From positions 5,245,072 through 5,309,071 of the forward strand of contig NC_066329.1 in assembly GCF_022539315.1 (NCBI RefSeq): a DNA stretch of 64,000 nt. The letters are read 5' to 3'. The notes under the pieces are model-generated. The model had not been told where the DNA came from and did no database searches. It saw nothing but the letters and a program-made list of their open reading frames with translations. Source of the stretch: Serinus canaria. Its lineage: Eukaryota; Chordata; Aves; Passeriformes; Fringillidae. Both the position numbers and the translations under genes were made by a program. This document shows positions 13,201 through 26,900 of this stretch, piece by piece; the first letter of the stretch is position 1, and each line of letters begins with the position of its first letter.

Positions 13201-16200
13201 CTTAGATGCTAGCTAAGCCCTCCCATCACACAGTCTTCTATCCAAAATATAGCTAACACCTCCCTGAGGATGAAGGCCAAAAGTTGCCCAATTTTAAACA
13301 GAGCCATGGTTCCACACTCAGATCAGAAAGCTGGAGGATCCCTGGCAGCAGACTGGGCTGGGAAAATAATCTCTTTGAAGCTGCTCATGAGTTTGGAATG
13401 TACGAATGAAGGCTGTACCCTAATTCAGCCAGACAGGGAAGGCAGGACATAGCTTTAAACAATCATGTGGTTACAATGGCTTCACTGGAATGTGATAGTC
13501 TGAAATTATGTGCAGCTCAAGTGTTTTTTAAATAAGAACTTGAAGGAATCCAACCACAGGGAGGGAGGCAGAGCACTCTTAAACCAGCAGGCATCACACA
13601 ACCCTCTGTACCTGATGGTGCAGCTCAGCCACTCAGACTGCAGCTCCCAGCCCTTGCCTTCCCCAGGTCAGAACTCCCTGCACTGCTGGGTGCTGGTGAT
13701 GCTCCCTGGGAGGAGTTCACCCCCAAAGCCTGGCTCCTGAGCACTGCCTTCCCCAGTTCACCTGTCATTACTCACAAGGCTTCCCTCAAACCTACAGCAA
13801 CATTCTTGTATTTCCAAGAAACTCACTTGAAAGACAAAAACTTACACAGTGGTTAAGTATTCCTTTGCTCTACAATAATTAATATTTTAGGACAAGTCTT
13901 CTGTTGTGCTTGGGGTTTGTTTGTAGTTGAGAACACCAAGTTTTAGGGTGCACTGGTACAGTAGATCTGTGGTTGGGATTTTCCAGCCCCAATCTACACA
14001 AGCATAATTTAATTTTTCAAACATACCTTAATAAGGTTTTATAAGTAACCCCAACGGAACTGTTGTCATGCAAAATGAACTAAGAGTGAAGTGTTCACCA
14101 TATATTGATCTTAAAGTGATTCCATTAGGCTTAGGAAATTTAAATTAATTCTAATTACTGTTATTCAAGTTTTTTATAGAAAAAAATCTACAGGAAAATT
14201 ATTCATTTATTCAACTACAAAACAGGAAAGTGGCTCTGTATAAGCATTTTGATTTTTAACTAAAAATATCTGAAAATTATTCTCCTTAACAAAAAATCTA
14301 GTTAAAAACAAGAGCAGCAACACATATCTATCTATAGCAATGATGTAATGTGTGTGCATATGCAGCAAGGATCTACAGGCACAGTCCAGCATCCGTAGGC
14401 ATCATATTTTTGGACTGCTTTTACAGTTTATTTCAGTATAATGGGCCTCTCAACTAATAAACAAAGCAAAAAAACAAGGGGCAGTTTAAAAGATAATCAC
14501 ATGCAGATATGCCATTTGTATTAAGGCAGATCTTGAATCTCATTTGATCAGAGCCATTCTTTGGAGTATGGAAGGAGCCATCTCCTAGCTAGAAAAGCCA
14601 TTATCACAGGAAATCCTTTGACTTCACTGACAACACAGATGAAAGCACCTCATCGAGGGTCAGGTTTGCATGGTCAGCAAAAAAGAAAGTAAAACCAGCT
14701 TTCCACTCCCCCTTCTCCTGGGAAGGCTGAATATTAGGCTATTAGGTAGTCAGATACATTATTTTATAGCTTGCAAAGCCCTTGGGTAATAAAGAATGAG
14801 TGCAACTGCCACAGGCAGCTTTACAGGAAATTGTGTGAAACAATGACAGATGCTCCAGAATTGTTTCGAAACAAGAAAGCCAGGAAGAGCAGTGTGTCAG
14901 CTCAGGGGTTTTGCCCACAAACCATATTCTCTAACATGCTGACAGAAACTGTGTGCATAAAATTTGTGCCTGGGATTATGTGCACATGCACACAAACAGC
15001 CCCATGAATGCAGAGCTAAATAATTCTATCCATAATTAAACATTTCAACAAATATGTATTTCTATTGCCACTCTCAGAAACAGGTGGATTAGCCTCACTC
15101 ATTTAACAAGAATTACTTGAGAAGCTACAAAGGAAAGTAAACAGGAGTGACAAAATTAAAGCTTTCATATTGAACTCCAGTTGGATTTAATATCCTTTAC
15201 TCACTGAACACAGGACTTACATCACAAACCAACTTCAGAGCTGGATTTTCAAGGCAATTGGTTGCTGTTAGAGGGAAAAGACACCAAGCAGGATCTTGAA
15301 GAAACAAATAATGCCCAATTCCCACTGACAGAAACATGAAGTAGGTGCCTAATGGTGCCAGCAAACCCTACAAGCAGCTACCTGCACATTAAATCACAGA
15401 CATGCTCTTAACTGCCTCCAAACCCAAGATTTTTAACTACAACATAAAAATCTCTTACAGGTTTTGGAACAGTAGCACAGAGATGATTCTTTCACCCAGC
15501 CCAGGTGGCAATCTGCTGCTTTTGGCACAATGACACTGATATTATTTTGCAGTGCCATCTGACTGTTTAATAAATAGGACTGCTTCTCTGTGATCTCCTG
15601 GTTGGTTTGTGTGTGTAACTAACCACATCTTTGTCCTGCTTAATATGTGTTTACATTTCCAGTGTGCTTTTTACTATAAAGTGCTTTAAACTATTTATTT
15701 GATTTAACACGCTACCAACACAGTATGTAAAAATTCACTTCGCTGGCTTTTATGGAGACTTTTAGAAAAAGTAATAATATTTAAAAGCTTAACAGTAAAA
15801 TCACATCAATAAAGTCAGCTGAGTACTTTTTCAAACAAAGCAGTGGAATTCCAGTGCAGGATGCATCCAGTAAGAGTAAAGACAGGTGAAATTACTGCAG
15901 CACTGCCAGCTGCCTAGTACTGGACTTCAGGTGTGATTCTCATTGTTTATTAACATTTCCAGAAAATAGCATTATTTTTAAAATACTTTGATCCACATTA
16001 TTTCTTCAAGTAATCAGTGTCCTCATTTAGAGAATATTGCTGAACCTTCTCAAAAGATCTTGGAAACTCTTGAAGCGTGAACCAACTGTATCCCCAAAGC
16101 TCTTGTAACCCAGCACGGTGAGGACAGAACATGCCCTGGCTCCAGAGGTGGTGGAAGTCACTTCTACCTTGTTTAATCTCTGGAGTTTTACAGCAAGGAA

Positions 16201-16882
16201 ATTGTGTGCTCAGCTTTATTAGAGCAGTTCAGACCAAAACAGGGAGCAAATTGCAAAAATCCACCTCCAAGCAGCAGACAGGTCACACGAGCACATCAGT
16301 GACACAAAGCACACTGCCAGAAAAGCAGAGAGGCATCAGGACAGCCTAAATTAAAGCACTGCTATTTTTAGTTCTTTGTTGCTGTTCATTGCACTGTACC
16401 AGAAATGGATTCTAAAATAAGTATAGAGGTTTGGTGAAGACTTTATTGGTCCATCTGTTCTGCAGGAGACTTCGATTTTTTCTGTAATACTACACAAATG
16501 ACAGAGCTGCAGTACGTGAAGATGTCCTTAAATATAAATATGTAATCAAAAGAATTTCCAGGAAAACATACAATAAACCAAAGCCAGTCCAGCCTCAAAA
16601 CAGTGGTTTGCAGTTTGCAACTTGAGCAAAACAAAACCCCACCAAACGAACACTTTTATTTCAAGATCTCTATTGTGACAGTGTATTGTAAAAGGATTGA
16701 CTGGTTTATTTTTTAACTCACAGTAAATCATATCCACTCATGCAAAACCATCATTCAAAATTGGAACATTAAATAGATTTCTCTTTTTATACTCTTGAAC
16801 TGGTAATTTACATCCAAAATGAATCTTCAAAGATCATAAATGCTACATAAAGGGAAATGGAAATGCAGTTGAAATTACCAGA

Positions 16883-16901
16883 GTGTGTGTATGTGTGTGT
16901 G
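16883..16901. repeat. (GT)n microsatellite
   Basis: Two GT runs interrupted by one A (GTGTGTGTATGTGTGTGTG). Confidence 0.9.
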
Positions 16902-19900
16902 ACACAAATGGGAACAATCATGGATTTGTGAGAAGAGTAGCCTTAAGAATAATGCAGTACAACAGCAAATCCTGCTACACTGCACCCTTTATTATAAAGA
17001 ACAGCCACTATAAGAGAAGAGATTTGGTGTCACTGACAGTGTTAGCTCCTGTAAATAATGCTCAGGGTGGGGGAATCGACAGTTAAACTGACTGGCCAGT
17101 ATAATTTCCCAATCAACTGGTTCACAAGATTTAACTCCTTCATTTAGAACAGCCTTCTCTGTGCTAACTTCCACCAGTGAGATATTTTTTTCTCTGTAAT
17201 TTTTACCATCAATACAAGTGCTTCAAGTTTGGGCTGAACTGTATTAAACAGGTCTGTGTGGGCAGTTCATAAAGTGCTCCAGCTTACTTTAATTAGTTCT
17301 TTTAATTCTCTCACTTATACAAACACTACAGCTACTTAAGTGCCTCTCCTGAGATCACTTAGCCCTCTTCGATTTCTTCCAGCATTGAGACACAGTCCTT
17401 GACTTAACTTTGCATTTAAAAGGGACATCACAATTATTAAGGCTAAATAATGAGAATTAAAAGAAGAAGGCAAACAGCACAGAAACAAATTCTGCTCTGA
17501 TTATGATACTGGAAAAATTACAATTTAAGGCAAAGAACTGTAGTGCTACTTCAGAGAAGTCAGAGACTGGATGAGGGGAAAGAAAAAAACCAACAGGGAA
17601 AAAAACCCCACCAAAACCCCAAAATTAAATTCAATAGAAATAAACATAAAGAAAAGGAATGGGAGGCAAAAATAATAATTCCATACAAAGAACATAAGGA
17701 GTTTTCATTGAGAAGGAGATGAACTGAACAGAGAGAGCAGATGTGTACTAAAATCAAAAGGCTTGAGACAAAAAAGGATATAGAGTAACATTCTCTCATC
17801 CACACAGGAAGTAGGAGCCCTAAAGTACACTAATGAATGAAAAAATTAAACCAAAAATCCCAACCTTTTTTACACCCATTGCATAGATGAGATATGGTAT
17901 TAATTACCAACAAGTATTTATGCAGTTGGTAATTCAATTCTGTGTGGGTTCAAACTCAATTAAATGCACAAAAGAAAAATTCATCAACAGTTGTTAAACA
18001 TAAAAATATGTCAAGTTGTATTGTCAAACCCAGCAGGAACCTGACCGAGTGTACAGAGAAACAACTGAATTCTTGACATGATCTGAAGAGTCTTCCCTGA
18101 GCTGTCCCACTTCTGACCACTGCTGGAGACAATTTTTATGGTAAGGGATTATTTAGGATCTGGGTACATTCCTTTTTAAGAAATTAGAAGCACATAGTCA
18201 TAGGCAGCTTCCTGAAATGCCCAGAGTAACTATTACACTGATTTTTATCTGACTTGGCCAAATGCTACATCTGTCTCATGGCTGGGGCCAAAGTAGGCAG
18301 AATCTGATACTCTTCAGGCAACATTTCCACTCCTTCCTAAATTAAATCTTTTTCTAGGAATTGGGCAGGGCAGTAAATAATTTCTCTGTATGTGTCTGTC
18401 CTAGGGAACTGCTCTCCAAAATGTCAGATCTAAACTTGGTTTCAGCAACACTGTGTGCAAACATAGGCATTCCTAGTTTTCAGATTATGTAGAAAAGAGA
18501 GAATTCTGTACATTAGACATCCAGTTCCATATTTCAGACTGTTGGATCCTTCAACAAGGAAAACAAAGGAAGATATTTTAATGTTCTTCCTTTAGCTCTT
18601 CTCCATCAGCTTTCCAGTCAGCAGATGGAAATTATATAATTAGATGTACTGACATCATCATCCAAAAAACACTTGCAGTTCCCCATGTCTTTAACAGCTG
18701 GCAACATGAAGAGATTAAAAAGAGATGAGATCCCTCCAAGTAATTTTTGCAGCTTGCTTTCCTCAGGAGACAGAAAATCCCCTTGGCTGGTGGAAAATTC
18801 AATTTACCTCTGTATTACCACCTTGTCCTTCAAGAATTTTTCTCCCCACAGTCCAGCCATGCCTGCAGACATCCCGGCCATCAGCATTAGTCTCTCACTC
18901 AGCCATGTCACATCATCAATCCTGGGACCATATTTTGGAAATCCTTGGATCCTTCACATAGGCACCCACAACTCCCACTTCTCTGGAATGCCTTCCCCCT
19001 CCCACTTCTCCAGGGAGGAAACTCCAAAAATTGTCACCATGACATTCAGACTGACAGAAATCAGGGGAAGGCAACAGCCCTCCATGCAAGTTTCCATTTA
19101 CCCAAATATCGCAGTGCCTAGCAGTGCACTGCTGCACTTAAAGATGGCCAGCATTACACAATGCATGATCAGAAAACTGCTTTTCAGTCCAAAACTGGAC
19201 TGGTTCTCAAAAATCCAAATAAAACTTGAACAACAAGGCAAGAAGAATGGGTGGAGGGAAAAGGGAGAAGTCTACTCCTGCAAGAAGAAAGTATTTTCAA
19301 AGTCTCACACAGGTGAGTTTCACACAGGCATTGCTAAATCCAGTGATGCATGAGGAACTCCTGTTGGGTTTTTCCTTAGGGATCACCAAGGATTTAAAGG
19401 CACTGCCACAGGCATGGTTGGGACCACAGGATACTTCATCTGCAATTCCCTGGGCAGATGAACACTGACCAAAATACTCACTGAGGCATCTCTGCACACA
19501 CAGTGTCAGGACTTAGAGCCTTTTCCCTGTGTAGTGCAAACTCTCTGTAACTCACATAAGCTACCCCAGAAGCAGTATTTCCCATCCTGAAGAGCAGTAT
19601 CCACATCCAAGCCCCATAACAGCAAACCTGCAGAAATGTCATCACAGCAAAGAAGTCTGGACCACACGTGTTGCCACAGAGAAAAGCCATGGTTTGATCC
19701 CTGCTGCATCCCCAGACCTGGTGGCAGTAGATGGCAGCAGCAAGCACAGTATTGGCAAAGATGGTTTGGCAACGCTGGAAGAGTATTTTTCTGGGCACCT
19801 GGAAAAAAGGTCTGCTCCTTAGGAGTTAACCACTCTTAGCTTTATTAACAGGACAGAGTTGAGAGACTAAATGCAGTCTGATTTATTATAACAACATCTT

Positions 19901-21392
19901 ATGCTTATTGATTTTTCAGAAAGAAAACTTGACATAAATGCACTGTGTGCCATGACTGTGAAGCAGAGGGCTGCCCACATGCAGGTCCAGACAAGTGGGT
20001 CTATCCTAGCTCGAGAAATCCAGACAGCCCAGACACACACACTGCTAGAGAACCCAATTCTTGTTTCCAAAATGTTATCCAGTCACTTGTGCAGGAATTC
20101 TCAATTTTCGAAGTGCAGATACTCAGAATATAAAAAGTCACTTCTCTGCCCAAAGGAGAGCACTTGAGAGCTGCCCAGCATTTGGGACTGAGAAAGGAGC
20201 TGCTCCACACGTGCTCCTCACCCTGCCTCCAGGTCAGGCCACATGCAACTTGTGCAAAGTTCAAACTGAAGGAACAAGGTCTGCCCTGCAATCCCAAGCA
20301 GGAGGAGAAGAGGCTTTTTCCTGAGGATTTGCCCTTCAACGGGCAAAATTCCTCAACAATTCACCCCAAAATCCCAGTTTGTGGGAGGTATGGCAGCAAG
20401 GATCACACATCCATTGCCAAAACCTCTCCCTGCCTCCCCCTCTTGCCCCACTTCTTCAATGAAAAAGCTATTTTTAACCATATGAGATCTCTCAAAGAGA
20501 AGTAAAAACCCAGTCACCAGTCAGTACCTCTTGCTACAACTCAGAGAGAGCATCCAAGAATAACAGGCATTCTTAATGCACTTTACTAATCCAACTCTAC
20601 TCAGTTTGTCCCACCAAACACCACTGCTCCAACTGCAGCTCCTCCCATTCTAGACAGGTTTAAAAGTAAATATTGCTGAGCTCAGGACAGAGTTTGGTTA
20701 GAGTGATTATGCAGGAGAGGAGAATGAGCCATTGGAAGCAAACAGAAGAGAGAAGCAGCAAGCATTACCTCTGCCCGCTCACCAACAGACTGCAGCCAAA
20801 ATTCAGAATTTTGCTTTCTCAGTTGCCAACAGAGTTCACAAATGGTGATGCATTTTAAAATGAATCTGCTGAGTAATTGTTTGTATCAGCAGATTGGTCC
20901 TCTGCAATGTTCACTTCAGCCTTGGAAAGGCTGGCCTACAGGTCCCAGTTCATTGTTCAGATATGGGTTTGTTTGTGCTTCAGGCCCACCCAGAGAAACT
21001 GGTTCATACAGCCTTATTTAGATTATATAGGATATACCAAGTGTTCATTCAAGTTTGCTGTCTTCTAAACCAGCAGTAAATTTCTACCAAAGCTACTTTA
21101 AAGCTGTGCCATTATCCTCAATCTGACCATTTATTAAGTTAAAACACTACAGGCATTCAGAAGATGAATACAGTTTTTGCTCAACTTTATAGATTGTTCC
21201 AGACAATTAGTGTTTAAAAATAAACATTTCCATAACATTTTTTGCCGCATAGCAGTCACAAAATAGCCCATTTATATTCCTATCATTTGAGGATTTCTTA
21301 AACAAGGGACCTGGTTGCACAAGACCTAATGGATCACGTGGTATTGCACAAAAATCACATTATTTTGCAGTATTTAAAGGACTTGTTCTACC

Positions 21393-21600
21393 CCCTGCCA
21401 TGGGCAGGAACACCTTCCACTATCCCAGGTTGCTCCAAGCCCTGTCCAGCCTGGCCTTGGACACTGCCAGGGATCCAGGGGCAGCCACAGCTTCTCTGGG
21501 CAATCTCTGCCAGGGTCTCCCCACTCTCATATTTAATTCATTTTCCAAACATTTAATTTAAACCTACTCTCTATCAGTTTAAAACCATTCCCCTGTCACC
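21393..21600 (-). mobile_element. CR1 LINE fragment (3' region, minus strand)
   Basis: The block begins CCCTGCCATGGGCAGGAACA, continues CCTTCCACTATCCCAGGTTGC and CTGGCCTTGGACACTGCCAGG, and ends with CAGTTTAAAACCATTCCCCTG. This is the complement of the well-known 3' portion of avian CR1 elements. The terminal short tandem repeat of CR1 is missing, so the copy is 3'-truncated or decayed. It is not coding. Confidence 0.85.
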
Positions 21601-23819
21601 ACCATTTTAGTCTGAGTCTTCAGAAAATAAGGGTTTGCAAAAATTTTTAAGGGAATTCTCAGAAAACGTACTTTGAGAATAAAGAACCTACATAACTGTT
21701 ATGAAACAAAGCTTTAATTAAAGATTAAGTTATTTTAAAGAGATATAAAAGTGTCAGAAAAATAAATGAAAAAGGTATTATTGATGATAGAAATAATTCA
21801 ATGGAACTGCTTTCAATTGGAGTTTTCTGGTTTTGGAGAGAGATTGGAGATTTTTTGTTTGTTTGTTTTTGGTTTGGGGTTTTTTTTCCCTGTTTTTGCA
21901 GAACCCACAAGACTATCTATAAGGATTTAAATCAGTTTAAGCTCTGAATGCAGCTTAATTTTCAGAAACCCAGGCAAGCCATTCTCTCCTTTCTGGAGGC
22001 TCCTGCAGCACAGGGAGCAGAGCTGCACTGCACCTGCAATTAAAGTTGCAACAGATTTAAATATTCCTAACTAAGGCCCTCTAAATATCTACAGAAGCCC
22101 TTAAGTCAATTCATTACTGATACAGTAAGTGACAACACTTGTGTTTGGCAGACAGTGCAACTGGGAGCCCTGACAAATCTCATTAACAGCACATCAGGGG
22201 CACTTAGATTATCCTTTACACACAGTGCCAGTACTGAGTGTATAATGAGAAAAGGAGCTTAAACTTTAGTGGGACTGCACTAATTGGTCACCAAGTCCTG
22301 ATTAAGCCAGGCTTCATATATAATTACTGAAGTTCAAGTATCTGACACAAATGTATCCAAAACCATTTAATGAAGATAGTCACTTCTAAACTACACAAAT
22401 AAAAATAAGACATGAAAAAGGAAAGAAACAGAGAAATAGGCAACTTATTTACTTGAACTTCCTCCTTTTGTATACTCCTGCAAAATATTTCAATCACTTA
22501 AATAACTATATTTTTTTAGATTATGAAAGTGTGAAGATAATCCCTCAATTACATTAATTAATGGAAATATTTAGAATACATACAGGCATTCCAGCAACCT
22601 TCTATATATAAATACTGTATATACAAAAAACATTGCCCAGAAAAAATAACTACAAGAAAAGGTTTTACAGCATCCAAAAGTTAAAGATTAATGGATCTAC
22701 TTTACATATATTTGTTCATTTAAATTAATTAAATCAGTAAAGAAGATCTTTAATTTCAAAACTGCAGAGACAACTCTTCTGCCTTATAAACTGGAATCCA
22801 CAAAAGTATGTGCCAGCACATCCTCCCCATCTGGTAAAAGAGGAAACACATGGAATCATACCCTAACACACATATCCTGGATATCCTGGCTTCCTCAAAA
22901 TCCTACAAGGAGGTGGTAGCTACAAACACACACTCAAAGTAGACAGATTCCGAGTACTTGAGAGGGGAAAAGGCAAAGTCTCAGGTAGTTCACGAAGATC
23001 AGACTGTGACACTCTGTGACAGCACCCTGAATGTCTGTTCTGGCTCAAACACACCCCAGGAATGAGGGTGCCTTTGGAAGGAGCAGGCATGATGGAATTC
23101 TTCTTTCTCAGGACAGAAAGGGATGAGAACCAATTCATTTAGCCTGGGGGATGTTGGTCAGGAGTATCTGCCTCCTGTGCTGGAAGCTCATGAGGAGCCA
23201 AACACCTGGAGTTTCCATAGATCCTTCTAGAAGACTCTGCCCCACCAGATTATTCTGTACCAACCCTGCTGCCTCCTGCTGGGAATTCCTGTGTGACGGG
23301 AGGGACTTTGATCTGCCTGCTGCCTGCCAGAGACACACAGGCACTGCAGACACACCAGGCAAGTGTCCCACCAGCTGCAGCAGCGGCACTGAGATAATCC
23401 AGACAAGGAGGTCACTCCAGTCACAGAACCTCTCTTACCAAGACAAGGGTGCACTTGTGAAGAAACAATTTCTACCTCACTTCTATCGCCGAAATACAAG
23501 CTATGACATGACTGAACAGCCCCCAGCACACCTACCAACATCCCTGCTGCTTTATCTGAGGTGGCTGGCTCAGGTCCATGCCCTGAGCAAACAGCAGGGT
23601 GAGACACTGCACAGCATCACCTGAATTGGCTGAAGCAGGGACATGCAGCAAACTGGAAGCACAGCTCCAGTGACATCTCACCAATGACCCCATGCCGGGA
23701 GCCCTTCCATTGTTCCCAGGACGTTATCCTGATTGGCAAGGGGCAAGGAATCTGAAGAATCGGTGCCTGGGGTTGCTTTACTACAGTGTTTTTAATGGTT
23801 TTAGCCAGGAAGGGAGATG

Positions 23820-23925
23820 AAAAGGCCGGGCCCTGAGGCAGGGGCCGGCAGCGCTCGGCTCCAGCTGCTGGGTTCCGTTCCTGAAGGACGCGGCACAAAG
23901 CCCGGCCCCACGCCCCGATGCACAG
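23820..23925. promoter_or_regulatory. Small CpG-dense patch in MED13L intron 4
   Basis: Around ten CpGs fall within about 100 bases (GGCCGGGCCC, GGCCGGCAGCGCTCGG, GGACGCGGC, GCCCGGCCCC) in an otherwise CpG-poor intron. It may be a minor regulatory element or a decayed G+C-rich insertion; no gene start is evident. Confidence 0.3.
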
Positions 23926-26900
23926 CTGGGCACAGCCTCTGCTAACTGGGTCACGCACTTCAAACAGCAATGGAAATTTTACAGCACGGTTCTTACCAGC
24001 TTTTAGAAAATACTGGTTTATTGTTCTCCTTATTAAATAAAAAACCAATAAAAAGACAACTGAATACCAAATACCCATTAATTTATAGCTTATCTGGAAG
24101 GTTACTTTGGTGATAAAGCACATGAACATTGAGATGTTCAGTCCAAAATGCTTTTTTCCTGCACAGTGTGCTAACATTTTCGATCAAGAATTTTACCTCA
24201 AGTTTCCAGAAATACAAACACACAAAATAATCTAAGACTATCAGTAGCATATATAGGAATAGATAATAGCTATTAAAAAGGTAATGTTTTAATAGCCCTT
24301 CCCCAAACCATCTTAATAGTATCCTTAAGTAACCCTAAGCTGCTAACAATATTTTGCTGGTTTATAATATTTTGCTGTTTTGCCTATAAAACAAAAGTAT
24401 GTTATATTTATTGGTATTAGATTAATACACTTGAATTAAATTATATTAAATGGCTTGGAAAAGTTTATAAATATAAGCATGTTTATATCAAGAACACCTT
24501 GGTATCACCCTGATATATTTGCAACTTTTGCCTGAAAAATCCATGTGGAAACACTTATTTAAAAATCTCTATTTTAGATCTACTTCTTCTGCTAAAATAT
24601 AAATGCAGACTATATCACACTGGGTACACTACACAATTTTTCAGAGTAAGTAAGAGTTAATTCAGCTTTAGCACACACAAGATTACCAATTAAAGTAACA
24701 CCAGCCACAGTTATAACACACCAACTTGGTGTAGGGTTTTACTAAAACCATAAGTAATCCTCAGAAGAAACTCAGCAAAGATGAACATAACATTTCAGAA
24801 CTTAAACCTTGAAAATATGAAAATATTTCTCTGGGAACTAAGCCTCTTAAACTGAAATAGAAAAGCTTATTTTTACAGAGGTATGAAGAATTATTGGAAA
24901 ATACACAGTATTTCTTATTACTCCATATTTCTATCACATTTATTTTGACAAGTCAGGAATAAGAACACATTATTTAAAATTAAGTCAGATTGATTTTTAT
25001 TATTTTGCTGCCTAGTCTCTCCTCATTTATAATGGTGTTGGCAATACTGTACATATATATTACTATAGCATCACTAGACACCATTTTCAAGGCACATATA
25101 TTATCACATTACTGATGGCTAAAATACAAGTACACAAATGTGCAGAATTAAAATAAATTATAAGACTTCTTTTTCTCAGCGTCAAGGAAATAAAACCCTC
25201 CTCACTGCATCACAGCAAACTGCACATGCACAGTCAGTTACTTTTTCTCTGCTGAAGAATTCAAATCTTCATAAAAATTTAAATAGAGCACTTCAATTTA
25301 TTTTACTGTGCTTTTACTGCACTATGTCACCATGTAATGAAACACCTGAGTGCCATTTGCCAGAAGACATTTTCTGTGCCAGGAGCAAAGCACTGTGTGG
25401 GATTCAGCCAAGGTGCTCTGGTGCTTCCACTGTTTCTGGCACAGCAGTCCCTCTCCAGGGCTCCCCAACCCTGATGTCTCCATGTGCAGACACTGACCTG
25501 ACTGGGAGGAGTTCCCGGCATGGCACAAAGCTAATGCAGCTGCAGCGATGCTCAGTGTCAACTCTGGTATCACTGATTTTAGGTATTACTTGGATAAGTC
25601 CTATGGCTACTCCCAGAAAATTGAAGGCAATGATGATTTCAAGGATCTGAGAGAGGCAGCAGTGCTTTAAGTGTCTGCAGTCTTCAGATTTTGATGGCAC
25701 TGATTAATGCCCATTTTCATGCTCACACAGAAGTGAATACAGCTATTGACCAAAACTGGCTGTGGATGCACTGACTGAGCTTTTACAGAGGGAAAAGTTC
25801 CTGGATTAGGTCTACAGTACAAGACTTGACATGGAATGCTCTGGATATTTATTAAGGTACCCATGCACTCACAACTCAAGAGATCTCTGTTCCAGAACAT
25901 CACATGAGGTTGTCAAGTATGGGACAGTGACAGCTAGAAACCTGTTTGGGAATAACAATCCAAGAGCTGCATGTCCCTGCAGCCTGACTGCAATGCCACT
26001 GCCCCATCCATGCTGGTTCACAGAGGGCACAGGGGCTGCCTAAACCCCGTTCCTACCTGTCAGCCTTCTCACTGACTAATGAAGAGACGGAACAAGCTCT
26101 AATTCTAAATATTCTACTGATGGAGCAGTTTTCTTCTTAAGGCTAAAAAACACCCAGCACACTTTTGGAAGACGGGATGACCCATAAATTATTTAAGCTA
26201 CAAAAAGCAACAATTATTTTTCCATGTGTTCTTTAAATTGAATTTCATTAAAAAGAGCTTAACAACTTAAGCTGCTCATACAGTTCAAAATAAACTGATT
26301 TCCCCCCCAATTTCCTACACACTAGGAAAAACAATCACTAAAACAATCAGCAAAGATTCTTACATAAGATGGTCATCAGTTTTTCTTTTCAGTAAGTTGT
26401 TTAACACTTCATTGTGGTGCTTTCCAAAACAAAAAAAGCCCCTGTAGACTGTGAGAATGGATTTTCATCATACAGTGAAAGGCACTACCAATGCCTCAGA
26501 TCAGACAAGTACTGTGAACTCCAAACATACAGATCTCCTTTAGAAAGCTCTGTGAAAAAATAATTAAGTTTGTCATTTCCCATCAGTAGCGTGAAACCTA
26601 TTTTAGACACTGCTGTAGGATAACAATAAAATGTGTAGAATTATTTAGGAAGTGATACATAATACTGAAGATCTTTGGAAAAGGAAACCCACAAGTTCTG
26701 CACTAAATTTCCTGTCAAAAGCATCTGGTCTTCACTGAAAGTAAAACAAAACACAAGCATACAGGGATCTGTCTGGAACTCCCTCTGCTGTTCTCTAAGT
26801 CCTCCTGGAAAAGCAGAAAAGCTCATCCTCACTCAGTTCCCAGCACTGCCTGGGAAGGTAGGCCAGGCCCTCTGTTGTTCTTAGGCTTCCCTCTCACATC

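Noticed and set aside
18673..19353. Longest open frame, 226 codons, plus strand
   Set aside because: No recognisable domain, Ser/Pro/His-rich composition, antisense to MED13L and overlapped by other open frames; a run of this length is only mildly unusual in 64 kb.
19478..19853. Minus-strand open frame preceded by a good polypyrimidine tract
   Set aside because: No adequate donor, three frames open at once and no known domain.
23617..24177. 186-codon minus-strand open frame with a hydrophobic segment
   Set aside because: The composition changes abruptly across the CpG patch, no family is recognised and no convincing acceptor is present; the hydrophobic part fits A+T-rich chance translation.
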